A stretch of DNA of 64,000 nt from Aldehydirespirator sp965220345. Its GTDB lineage: Bacteria; Actinomycetota; Acidimicrobiia; Acidimicrobiales; Aldehydirespiratoraceae. Shown piece by piece: positions 57,611 through 64,000 of this stretch. A model generated the notes under the pieces. The model was not told where the DNA came from. It saw nothing but the letters and a program-made list of their open reading frames with translations, and made no database searches. How positions within the stretch are numbered: the first letter of the stretch is position 1; the number at the start of each line of letters is the position of its first letter. Position numbers and translations under genes: made by a program. Where the stretch lies: assembly GCA_965220345.1 (NCBI GenBank), contig OZ244822.1:2666001-2730000 (forward strand). Direction: 5' to 3'.

Positions 57611-57778
57611 TCAGTCAGAAACAGCTAGGTGGCTACAGAACGCTTTGGTTGGGGCGAGCGGGTGATGCCATCGAAGTCTAGGAAAGCGACTGAAGTCGGA
57701 GTCACAGGTCACGAGCGTGCAGCCGTGCTCAATCGCCACAGCAGCATGTTGAGCATCAGCGAGCAGCTTGCCGGTAGC
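57611..57778 (-). pseudogene. VapC (PIN toxin) C-terminal remnant
   Basis: Only the last third of a VapC remains: ATGKLLADAQHAAVAIEHGC, then TLVTCDSDFSRFPRLRWHHPLAP, which corresponds to the usual PDAHLAALALEHG and STDRDFARFPGLRW ending. About 90 N-terminal residues, including the first Asp, are missing. It lies in the frame immediately after the VapB-like gene, where intact VapC would start, so an internal deletion joined the end of VapB to the end of VapC. Confidence 0.75.
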
Positions 57779-58031
57779 CATAGCGAACCTCGTCATCATG
57801 CACTTCAAGCGCTCTCGGCCGGTCAAGTTCGATCTCAGAGCCTGTCCTGGCACTGCGTACAGTGACCAGTCTGAACGGTGGAGAGTCCAAGGCTTCGGGC
57901 CGCTTCAGCGCATCATCCAACGTCTCGGCGATGAATGCGCTCATGCTGACCCCCTTTTCTTCGGCCCTGCGGCGCACTTGCTTCACGAGTTGGTCGTGCA
58001 GGGAAATGTTAGTCCGCATGATGCGGAGCAT
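57756..58031 (-). CDS. VapB-like ribbon-helix-helix antitoxin
   Basis: A 91-residue protein. Residues 5 to 45 look like an RHH antitoxin (MRTNISLHDQLVKQVRRRAEEKGVSMSAFIAETL), and the next part (PPFRLVTVRSARTGSEIELDRPRAL) resembles the toxin-neutralising segment of VapB. The last dozen residues probably come from the junction with the truncated VapC. Since the toxin is broken, this is an orphan antitoxin. Confidence 0.72.
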   Translation of the reverse strand: MLRIMRTNISLHDQLVKQVRRRAEEKGVSMSAFIAETLDDALKRPEALDSPPFRLVTVRSARTGSEIELDRPRALEVHDDEVRYGYRQAAR

Positions 58032-58061
58032 AATAATAATAATAATAATAGTAATAGTAGT
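58031..58061. repeat. TAA/TAG trinucleotide microsatellite
   Basis: An uninterrupted run of about seven TAA units followed by variants with TAG. It lies at the 5' end of the VapB gene and may vary in length. The following 58062-58198 holds no gene that I can support. Confidence 0.85.
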
Positions 58062-58198
58062 ACATCAGTGTATCTACTTGCTCCTCAAGGGAAGACTCCC
58101 GCAATGCCACTGCCTGCGGTTGTCGTCGGTCATTCGCCAAAGCGCCATCTCAACAGCCATGATCACTCTCTTGAACCTATGCCAGATACACGTAAATT

Positions 58199-58738
58199 CT
58201 ACTCAGGCATTGGGATGCTGCCGAGATTGATCATGTCAGCGGGTGGCTCAAGAACAGTCTCTCTGGTCTCGCCCACTAAAATCACTGGCTCATCGGAGAT
58301 GACCACCGAAAAAGTCTGTTGGCCGTTCCGGCAAAGTGTGGGCTCGATAAGGACGCGGTTCGTTGCTGTGAGCCACTGGGGATACTGCTGTGATTCGATT
58401 TGAGTAGATTTAGCGGCCTGTTGCTTCTCAGGATTGAGCCGAGAAATCCATCCATACACAGTCTCAGCTTCGTTTTCACTTATTTGCGCCACAAACCACA
58501 CTGACTCCAGTTGACCGATGAGGGTGCTGATGATCTGGGTGGTGTCCCCGACACGGCTGTGAAGCTCTATCTCTTGCTGGCTTTTTGGGTGTATTTCAAC
58601 TGTTTTATCACCAGAAGCAGACGACACTTCACAAATAGAATCCGACCTAGAGCAGGATGCTAGGACAACCAATGCCAAACATACAACCACGCATTGCGGC
58701 CACCGTAACCTTGAGAAACTACTCTGCATTGTGTACAT
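58199..58738 (-). CDS. Putative lipoprotein of unknown function
   Basis: A 179-residue protein from the ATG at 58738 (other Mets at 58729 and 58783 are possible). The N-terminus has a basic stretch, a hydrophobic core (VVVCLALVVLASC) and lipobox LASC, so it should be lipid-anchored outside. The mature part is polar, with no recognised domain; it has two more Cys (SICEVSS and PTLCRNG). It stands in the accessory region between the TA remnant and the ASCH gene. Confidence 0.62.
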   Translation of the reverse strand: MYTMQSSFSRLRWPQCVVVCLALVVLASCSRSDSICEVSSASGDKTVEIHPKSQQEIELHSRVGDTTQIISTLIGQLESVWFVAQISENEAETVYGWISRLNPEKQQAAKSTQIESQQYPQWLTATNRVLIEPTLCRNGQQTFSVVISDEPVILVGETRETVLEPPADMINLGSIPMPE

Positions 58739-58747
58739 AATCTTGCC

Positions 58748-58921
58748 ATGGAACGGCTGCTGCTCCGCCGCCTCCCACAGCATGGCTACAGTTCACCAAT
58801 ATCCGTCTCTAAGCTTATCCGTTTCTACGCTCAAATCTCCCTCACAACACAGCGGATTGATGAGGAAGCCGTCTGTCGGCTCTACGAGGAGGGAATGAGA
58901 CTTAATGTCGATGGGGACTGA
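58748..58921 (+). CDS. Possible 57-aa small protein upstream of the ASCH gene
   Basis: A short frame starting ATG at 58748 and ending TGA at 58919-58921, overlapping the proposed ASCH start by 17 nt. The peptide is basic at the N-terminus (MERLLLRRLPQHGY) and then helical (KLIRFYAQISL, DEEAVCRLYEEGMRL). Tight packing with the ASCH gene suggests an operon, perhaps a small partner. I see no family; chance remains possible. Confidence 0.4.
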   Translation: MERLLLRRLPQHGYSSPISVSKLIRFYAQISLTTQRIDEEAVCRLYEEGMRLNVDGD

Positions 58922-59372
58922 GATGACCGAGACGCAAGATCTTGATCCGCATCGGATGGTCGTTCTGTCGCTCAAGCCACGATATGCAGAAGCGATCCTT
59001 GCCGGGGTCAAGACAGTTGAACTCCGGCGAACTGTGCCGAAAATCGAAGTTCCCACTTTGGCGCTTCTTTACGCCACTACACCCGTGCGGGCACTGCTCG
59101 GCACCTGCGTCATCGCCAACGTCAGGTCTGCCAGCCTCGCAGCGTTGTGGATCGACTATGGCGCTCAATCCGATTTGTGCCATCACGAATTTGAGCACTA
59201 CTTCGAAGGTGTCGCGGCAGGCACGGCTCTGGAGTTGGCTAACCCTCAGGCATTCAGCCAGCCGATCCCGCTCCACGATCTACGTACCAGACCAAACGGC
59301 TTCCGTCCTCCGCAGAGCTACTACTACGTCGACACTCGGATCGGCAAGCAGCTCATGCAACTAGCCGCCTAA
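58905..59372 (+). CDS. ASCH-domain protein
   Basis: A 155-residue protein. VVLSLKPRYAEAILAGVKTVELRR near residue 19 is a typical ASCH/PUA-like opening (KPxYAxxIxxGxKxxExR), and LALLYATTPVRALLGTCVIANV continues the beta barrel. ASCH domains bind RNA or nucleotides and some are RNases; the acid and Lys/Arg residues in the first motif are those implicated. The ATG at 58905 has GAGGAGGG 11 nt upstream; MTETQ at 58923 is a second choice. The partner, if any, may be the small frame just upstream. Confidence 0.72.
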   Translation: MSMGTEMTETQDLDPHRMVVLSLKPRYAEAILAGVKTVELRRTVPKIEVPTLALLYATTPVRALLGTCVIANVRSASLAALWIDYGAQSDLCHHEFEHYFEGVAAGTALELANPQAFSQPIPLHDLRTRPNGFRPPQSYYYVDTRIGKQLMQLAA

Positions 59373-59608
59373 CAGGCACTCCCCCACCCACAACCCAGCG
59401 TGATGCACCCCTCCAGCGACACACTGCTAGCAGCATCTCAACGGGCTACAGGCACTCTCCACGGCTAACTCGCTTTTCGCTTGCAGCCTTCGTTGACGGG
59501 GGCGGGTTAGGTTTGTGTTGGTGGCTTATCGGTTGCTGCCAGAGGCTAGGTTTTGGTGTTATAAGTAATGTTTTGTGTTAAAAGGGGTGCTTTGTCACAC
59601 CCATAGTT

Positions 59609-59614
59609 TATACT
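59609..59614 (+). promoter_or_regulatory. -10 box TATACT, probable leaderless start of the HNH gene
   Basis: TATACT lies 7 nt before the ATG at 59622, the distance expected between a -10 box and transcription start. There is no Shine-Dalgarno, so the mRNA is probably leaderless. No convincing -35 box is at the usual spacing. Confidence 0.5.
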
Positions 59615-59621
59615 GTTGTTC

Positions 59622-61424
59622 ATGGTCTTAGAAGACGCTCAACAAGCAATCACCGCCACCCAGCGGATGCTCGACGTGGTACGCGGCGGTGCTGTGGCAA
59701 CTACTGAGTTGCGTGCTGCGTTAGAGCAGACGCGAGTGTTGATGGCTACCGGGGCAGCGTTTCAGACTGCTGCGGCGGAGTTGATCGCCGCACGGGAACG
59801 TCACGGTGACGGCGGAGCAGAGGTTCTAGCCGTGTCGGCTGGGTTGACTCAAAGCCAAGCCCATAACCAAGTCAAAACCGCACAGGTGTTACGCAAGGTT
59901 CCTGAACTGCGAGACGCGGTGCAAACAGGTGAAGTTTCGCAAGCCAATGCTCGCCGGTTGGCTGACGTAATCACCAAAACCGGTGCTGACACGGTAGCAG
60001 GCGATGCTGAGTTGTTGAAGCAGGCAGCATCGCTGCGGCCTGAACAATTTGGTGTCGCCACACGACGCTGGATCACTGCTCAACAAGGCGACAACGGCGC
60101 TTCAGAACATGCACGACAGCGCGCCAAACGTTATTTGAAGTTCTATGACACCGACGATGGCATGATTGCATTGCATGGCGAGTTCGACAAGATCACCGGC
60201 ACCCGTATTCATAACCGGATACGTCATGTAGCAGGCAAACTCTTTGCTAACGACAAGAAACTCCCCAAAACCCAGCGACGACAATTCACGCAATGCATGG
60301 CCGATGCCCTAAACCACGCCATCACCAACACGCCTGCCACCAACACAGGTAACAAGACCAACAGCAGCAGAACCCAAAGCAGTCAAAGCGTCGGGTCTGC
60401 CAGCAGCAAAGCCCGTGATGGTCAAGGGTTGGTAACTGGCTGCGGTGAGGACACCGGCACCAGCAGCCAAGCCGAACACGTCAACAGAATAGGCAACGAC
60501 CAAAATGCCAGAACCGGAAACGCTCAGAACATCAGCAGTGATACCACCACAACCGACAACAACAGCTGTAGTAACGAGAACGCTGGTGATGGTAAAGATG
60601 GCGTTGATGTCATCTCAGCCACAGCACCTCAAAGCGTCAACGAGCCCAGCACCGCTGACAGTGGCGAGGTTTGTGGTGTAGATGCTGTTGATACTGCTAG
60701 CAACGATCACGGCAGCACTGTTGCTGATGGTGAGGTTCAGGGTTCTACAGCTGCGGGTTGGGTGGCTGATATCACATTGGTCGCTCACGTAGATGATGCG
60801 ACCGGTGAACTAATCGCTGAACTCTCAGACGGCACACGACTACCTGAAGCAGTATTAGAGGAACTGTCCTGCAACACACGCTGGACAGGACTGATATATG
60901 ACCGGGTTGGTGACGCGATCTGGCGCAGCCGCTCACGTCGAACAGTCACAGAAACACAATGGCAAACCCTTCTCACTATCTACGGCGGCTGTTTTCATTG
61001 CGGGGCACCACCAAGCATCTGTCAAGCTCATCACATCATCCCCTACTCACGGGGTGGGGCTACCAGTGTGAAGAACATGGTCATGGTGTGCTGGAACTGT
61101 CATCACAACATTCACCACAACAACTGGCGTATAGAAACCCACGACGACAACCACCACACCCTGCACCCACCAGCCAAACCGAGCGCCCAATCCCGACACG
61201 GGCCAGCCCACACAGATGACTGGCCAGCAGCACCCGAACCACCGGCCCGCCGTGGAAGATCACCATCACGAACCCAGAACAACCCAAGCCGCGACACCAC
61301 AGCCAGCAAACCCCGAAACCGAAAGGACTCCGCAAGCAGAGACCCCACCAGCAGCGCCCCAAACAGCAACCGAAAAGAAAGTAGCCCACAAGCCAGAGAC
61401 CCAGCTCCAGCAACGCTCTGGTGA
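59622..61424 (+). CDS. DUF222 / HNH endonuclease family protein
   Basis: A 600-residue protein from the ATG at 59622. Residues 1 to 235 are the DUF222 (13E12 repeat) helical domain (VSAGLTQSQAHNQVKTAQVLRKVP, VSQANARRLADVI, LKFYDTDDGMIALHGEFDKITGTRI). A Ser/Thr/Asn-rich stretch of about 130 residues (roughly 240 to 370) splits the middle. Then DUF222 resumes (VADITLVAHVDDATGELIAELSDG) and an HNH nuclease lies near 457 to 500: CFHCGAPPSICQAHHIIPY and MVCWNCHHNIHH, with a CxxC, HH and CxxC-like zinc set. The tail is Arg/Ser/Pro-rich. These are mobile-looking, often multi-copy genes of actinobacteria. Confidence 0.87.
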   Translation: MVLEDAQQAITATQRMLDVVRGGAVATTELRAALEQTRVLMATGAAFQTAAAELIAARERHGDGGAEVLAVSAGLTQSQAHNQVKTAQVLRKVPELRDAVQTGEVSQANARRLADVITKTGADTVAGDAELLKQAASLRPEQFGVATRRWITAQQGDNGASEHARQRAKRYLKFYDTDDGMIALHGEFDKITGTRIHNRIRHVAGKLFANDKKLPKTQRRQFTQCMADALNHAITNTPATNTGNKTNSSRTQSSQSVGSASSKARDGQGLVTGCGEDTGTSSQAEHVNRIGNDQNARTGNAQNISSDTTTTDNNSCSNENAGDGKDGVDVISATAPQSVNEPSTADSGEVCGVDAVDTASNDHGSTVADGEVQGSTAAGWVADITLVAHVDDATGELIAELSDGTRLPEAVLEELSCNTRWTGLIYDRVGDAIWRSRSRRTVTETQWQTLLTIYGGCFHCGAPPSICQAHHIIPYSRGGATSVKNMVMVCWNCHHNIHHNNWRIETHDDNHHTLHPPAKPSAQSRHGPAHTDDWPAAPEPPARRGRSPSRTQNNPSRDTTASKPRNRKDSASRDPTSSAPNSNRKESSPQARDPAPATLW

Positions 61425-61480
61425 ACGCGTGATTCATCCCGCCCCCTACATGCTGCTACCAACCTCTATGTCTACTGCAC

Positions 61481-62296
61481 CTAAGTCTCGTCTTTGGTCG
61501 TCGGCTGGAGGGCAGGGTCGGACACCGGCGGCTTCAATATTTTCGGCTGAGTGTCAGGGATGATCGGTTTGCCGTTGCCCTTCTCGCCGAGACGGCGGCG
61601 AGTCCCATGAACTGCCAGCATTGCTACGCGCTTATTGAGATGAGAAACGACAGGCTGACGCAGAGACTCCATTAGAGGATCAACTGGCGCAGCGTCGCCT
61701 TCGCTCAAGCGTTGCAGCAACACGTTCACCATCGGCGTGTCCAGTGGCAGCCGATAACGCTTGCAATAGTAACTGATCCCGTCTTCTAGCTTCCATTGAG
61801 TGCGCTCATCTATTGCAGCGACATCCAGATAGTCGCGAAGCGTGTCCCGCTGCGCGACGGCTGAGAGTTTGGCCGCCAGCAGATCTGGCAGAGAAGCCAC
61901 CGGCATACCGCACACAGACACGCCCTCAGCGATGCGATCCACGCCGCTCGGGGCGAAAGGACTCCCCGACGCTTCGCTGATCAAGTCGACGTGAACTCCA
62001 TGGATCATCGCCTGGCAGACATGAGAGCTAAGGCTGAGCACCTCCAAGCCTGTACCGAACTCCTCCTCCAACGCATTCCGCAGGTCGGCCCCCGAGAAAT
62101 TCTCAGGGGTCATCACATCCAGATCGACCGAGACACGATGCACCAACTGCACAGCGACCGCAGTACCACCCATCAACTCCCCGCCTACCGCGGTCGCCAC
62201 CGAAGCTACCTGCTTCCAGATCCGGCGTTGAGCGGTGCCGAGCACCTCGGCATAAGCGTCAATCTCAGCCACGACGCGCCGAGATGAAAGTGTCAA
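61481..62296 (-). CDS. AbiEii-like nucleotidyltransferase (toxin)
   Basis: A 271-residue nucleotidyltransferase of the AbiEii (DUF1814) type. The active-site GG(T) and DxD are visible in ELMGGTAVAVQLVHRVSVDLDVMT near residues 40 to 63, and PDLLAAKLSAVAQRDTLRDYLDVAAID near 135 to 162 is the typical second half. AbiEii toxins modify tRNA or other targets with NTPs. The listed start is TTG at 62296, overlapping the upstream gene by 32 bp; GTG at 62272 is a likely alternative. The last 30 residues are a Pro/Lys tail. Confidence 0.82.
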   Translation of the reverse strand: MTLSSRRVVAEIDAYAEVLGTAQRRIWKQVASVATAVGGELMGGTAVAVQLVHRVSVDLDVMTPENFSGADLRNALEEEFGTGLEVLSLSSHVCQAMIHGVHVDLISEASGSPFAPSGVDRIAEGVSVCGMPVASLPDLLAAKLSAVAQRDTLRDYLDVAAIDERTQWKLEDGISYYCKRYRLPLDTPMVNVLLQRLSEGDAAPVDPLMESLRQPVVSHLNKRVAMLAVHGTRRRLGEKGNGKPIIPDTQPKILKPPVSDPALQPTTKDET

Positions 62297-62915
62297 GCTT
62301 GGCCGCGATCTCGCCCGTATCGCAGCCTCGCAGCCGCCTGCACTCTTCGAGCGCCTCGATCGGCAACGTCACAAGCGCCCACAAAGCCGCCGCAGCGTCC
62401 GGGCCCGACAGCAGAGTCTGAGCGATCAACAGGCCATGCTGGCTGATCCGCAGATCCTGTGCTGGAGTGAACCAGAAGACGCTCCAGAACTGCGGAGGCA
62501 CCATGTCGGGAAAGCGGGTCGGGATCTCGGCGGTCTCCTCCATCGGCAGAAAGCCGATCATCTCTGCGCAAGCGCCGGTGTAGGTGAGCTGCCAGATCGT
62601 GAGTTCTACATCTCCGTAACCCCACCGGCAGAACCGCTTCTCGCTAGTCACCACGCCATAACCGCTGAGCTTGGCCAAGCAGCGACGAGCGTGGCTGAGC
62701 GACACCTCGCTTAGCGCAGCCGCTTCCTGCACGGTTGTGCCGTGAGGGCGATGCCGCAAAGCGTTCACAATCCGCCGCTCGCAACCGGTGAGCGAAACAG
62801 CAAGACGAGCTCCAGCGCTGTCTGGATCAGACGTGACCACCGCAACAGCATCCACAACGGCAGGCGACACAGCAGACGCAGGCGCAACGGCATCTATCAG
62901 CGAATCGGTCACCAC
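62265..62915 (-). CDS. Winged-helix partner of the AbiEii-like toxin (probable antitoxin)
   Basis: A 216-residue protein from GTG at 62915. Residues 42 to 100 look like a winged helix (LTGCERRIVNALRHRPHGTTVQEAAALSEVSLSHARRCLAKLSGYGVVTSEK), and RWGYGDVELTIWQLTYTG near 97 gives the wing. The rest is mostly helical with no recognised domain. It is not a standard AbiEi, but its position and overlap with the toxin gene suggest the antitoxin and autoregulator of this pair. The first 35 residues are Ala/Val/Ser-rich low complexity. Confidence 0.62.
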   Translation of the reverse strand: MVTDSLIDAVAPASAVSPAVVDAVAVVTSDPDSAGARLAVSLTGCERRIVNALRHRPHGTTVQEAAALSEVSLSHARRCLAKLSGYGVVTSEKRFCRWGYGDVELTIWQLTYTGACAEMIGFLPMEETAEIPTRFPDMVPPQFWSVFWFTPAQDLRISQHGLLIAQTLLSGPDAAAALWALVTLPIEALEECRRLRGCDTGEIAAKLDTFISARRG

Positions 62916-63037
62916 CTCACGGTACTACCACACTAGCGCAGCGGCTGTGCAAGCTTCGGGAGCGCAGTCTGTTCACTCTCGCATTACTCTCGCACAACGA
63001 GGCGAAGCGAGCCACTTGACTGCCACGACCTTCTCGG

Positions 63038-63757
63038 TTAATTCAAGGTCGTCGGTTGATGCACGCTCACGAATCTCTTGATTCGATCTGACTGATCAAG
63101 CAGCCGGCGGTGCTGGCCTTGCCACAACGGAACGCCTTGCGAGCTGAACACGGCACCTCGGTAGTGGGCGTTGCACATGTGCTCTTCAAGCACGCTCTGC
63201 GGGATGGCATCACCACCGGCGATCTCCGCGAAAGCCCGATCTCCTTCGGCGCTGAGATGCTGCACGATAGTGATGTCGGCCGATGTCTTGCCGCCGCCCG
63301 TCGCAGCGCTTGCGGCGTTGTCGCCGCGACCTGCGCCAGTAAGGCTTTCCAAGCTGTCAGCGAGACGCGCCCATCTTCCACCGGATACGACTCGTGTTCG
63401 ACACGTCTTTGATGCGTCAGCTTTCCAAGCTGTCAGCGAGACGCGCCCATCTTCCACTGCTTGTTGCACCTCGGGCAACTCGGCGAGTTTTTGCAACGCA
63501 GAGACTTGGACTGCTGCGTCTCTACGCGAGAGCCCGGTCGCTGTTGCCAGCACTCCAGCACCGCTGTAGCCGCGATGCTCCCGCGCCGCAAGCTGCACCG
63601 CCGAGTCGGCCTGGAATGTGTCGAGCTTGCCCTTCAGAGCCTCCGTCACTTGCAGCCCCAGACGCAGCGCTTCACAAGAAGCTTCGCCATTGCGTGCCAG
63701 CCGCAACATCACAGACAGCGCCTCATCTGCTCGCTCAATCGCTTCCTTCATCTGCAT
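63038..63757 (-). pseudogene. Truncated and rearranged DUF222 gene (HNH lost)
   Basis: The frame starts with DUF222 sequence (MKEAIERADEALSVMLRLARNGEAS, REHRGYSGAGVLATATGLSRRDAAVQVSALQKLAELPEV) and ends with the pre-HNH region (ITIVQHLSAEGDRAFAEIAGGDAIPQSVLEEHMC). The central part is missing relative to the 59622 protein, and a stop comes before any HNH. A 38-bp direct repeat inside the gene reads VEDGRVSLTAWKA in one frame and GGRWARLADSLES in another, showing a duplication that changed the frame. A single 239-codon frame survives by luck. Confidence 0.72.
63344..63457. repeat. 38-bp perfect direct repeat, period 76
   Basis: GCTTTCCAAGCTGTCAGCGA and the 18 bases after it occur identically at 63344-63381 and 63420-63457. 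The copies lie in different frames of the decayed DUF222 gene. It marks a local duplication or the scar of a rearrangement. Confidence 0.9.
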
Positions 63758-63862
63758 ATAGATAGTATGCCATACCCATATGACATTTACAAGCTTTTAC
63801 AAGTTATTTTGAATAATTAAAGGTAAAATAATTAAATAATTTTGGATAAAACGCTCTGCATA

Positions 63863-64000
63863 TTAGCCCTCAATATCGGCCGACGAAGCTTGAGGCTCAG
63901 CGCGGTCTGAGGTCTCAAGCGTTACACTGAAAGTGACACTCGGTGCCTCAAGTGGCACTCGCTCGAAAGCTCGCAGAATCATGTCGATACAAGAGATCTT
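63863..64000 (-). CDS. 3' end of a gene running off the right edge
   Basis: A frame open from the window edge to TAA at 63865-63863 encodes about 45 residues (KISCIDMILRAFERVPLEAP, then SVTFSVTLETSDRAEPQ and onward). The composition is protein-like, but nothing is recognised, and chance cannot be excluded. Between this and the DUF222 remnant (63758-63862) the DNA is AT-rich, with no gene. Confidence 0.35.
   Translation of the reverse strand, partial: KISCIDMILRAFERVPLEAPSVTFSVTLETSDRAEPQASSADIEG

Noticed and set aside
59592..59597. TTGTCA as a -35 box for the HNH gene
   Set aside because: It lies only 11 bp from TATACT, too close for a normal promoter.
1..64000. CRISPR arrays, rRNA or tRNA genes
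   Set aside because: No regularly spaced direct repeats with unique spacers and no clover-leaf other than the tmRNA ends were seen; the tandem repeats found are short and contiguous or irregular.

Overview
The window reads as a chromosomal segment of an actinobacterium (Actinomycetota) of moderate G+C. The strongest evidence is a long minus-strand block in the order infC-rpmI-rplT-trmH-pheS-pheT-argC-argJ-argB-argD-argF-argR-argG-argH (54.8 to 39.4 kb). From memory this is the order of the Mycobacterium tuberculosis infC-to-argH segment. DUF222/HNH endonucleases, AbiEi/DUF559 proteins, a homodimeric AceE and 4-bp ATGA or GTGA overlaps between genes fit the same group. The class cannot be fixed by eye; Acidimicrobiia is a guess.

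Layout. 0-9 kb: a MetF-like gene cut by the window edge, an AbiEi-like regulator with a nuclease-like domain, rmuC, folD, and serA with a DUF1015 gene. 7.8-13.8 kb: a class III aminotransferase with an FAD amine oxidoreductase, a C45-type hydrolase, a GNAT enzyme, thrH and a VOC protein. 14.1-15.9 kb: the trans-translation pair smpB and ssrA (tmRNA, tag ADNDDLVLAA) with a SWEET-like transporter between them. 16-17 kb: a toxin-antitoxin pair. 17.4-20.6 kb: a conserved hypothetical protein, pepA and a membrane protein. 20.8-22.0 kb: a secreted Cys-rich protein with a coupled partner gene of unknown function. 22-31 kb: the lipoate and 2-oxoacid dehydrogenase block (a fused LipB-LipA, E2, E3, then AceE), with lapA and rnhA inside it. 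30.9-35.2 kb: a putative selenoprotein of thioredoxin type, a PASTA penicillin-binding protein and a membrane protein. 35.3-36.4 kb: an inverted, partly decayed second copy of the 20.8-kb cassette. 36.4-38.6 kb: an SLH-domain protease. 38.8-54.8 kb: a DNA glycosylase, the arginine operon, pheST and the infC operon. 55-64 kb: an accessory region with an ImmA/IrrE plus DUF4411 PIN module (frameshifted), a VapBC remnant, an ASCH protein, two DUF222 genes (one decayed) and an AbiEii-type pair.

Main points for follow-up are four. (1) In the thioredoxin domain at 30933-32201 an in-frame UGA replaces the first Cys of the expected WCxxC motif and the reading frame continues for 97 codons, which suggests selenocysteine. 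(2) The two-gene secreted-protein cassette is present twice in opposite orientation, and in the second copy the secreted gene has lost its start codon, gained a stop and lost about 155 bp while the partner gene stays open. (3) LipB and LipA are fused in one 610-residue protein. (4) IF-3 appears to start at a rare AUA codon 9 nt after a good Shine-Dalgarno sequence. No tRNA, rRNA or CRISPR array was seen.
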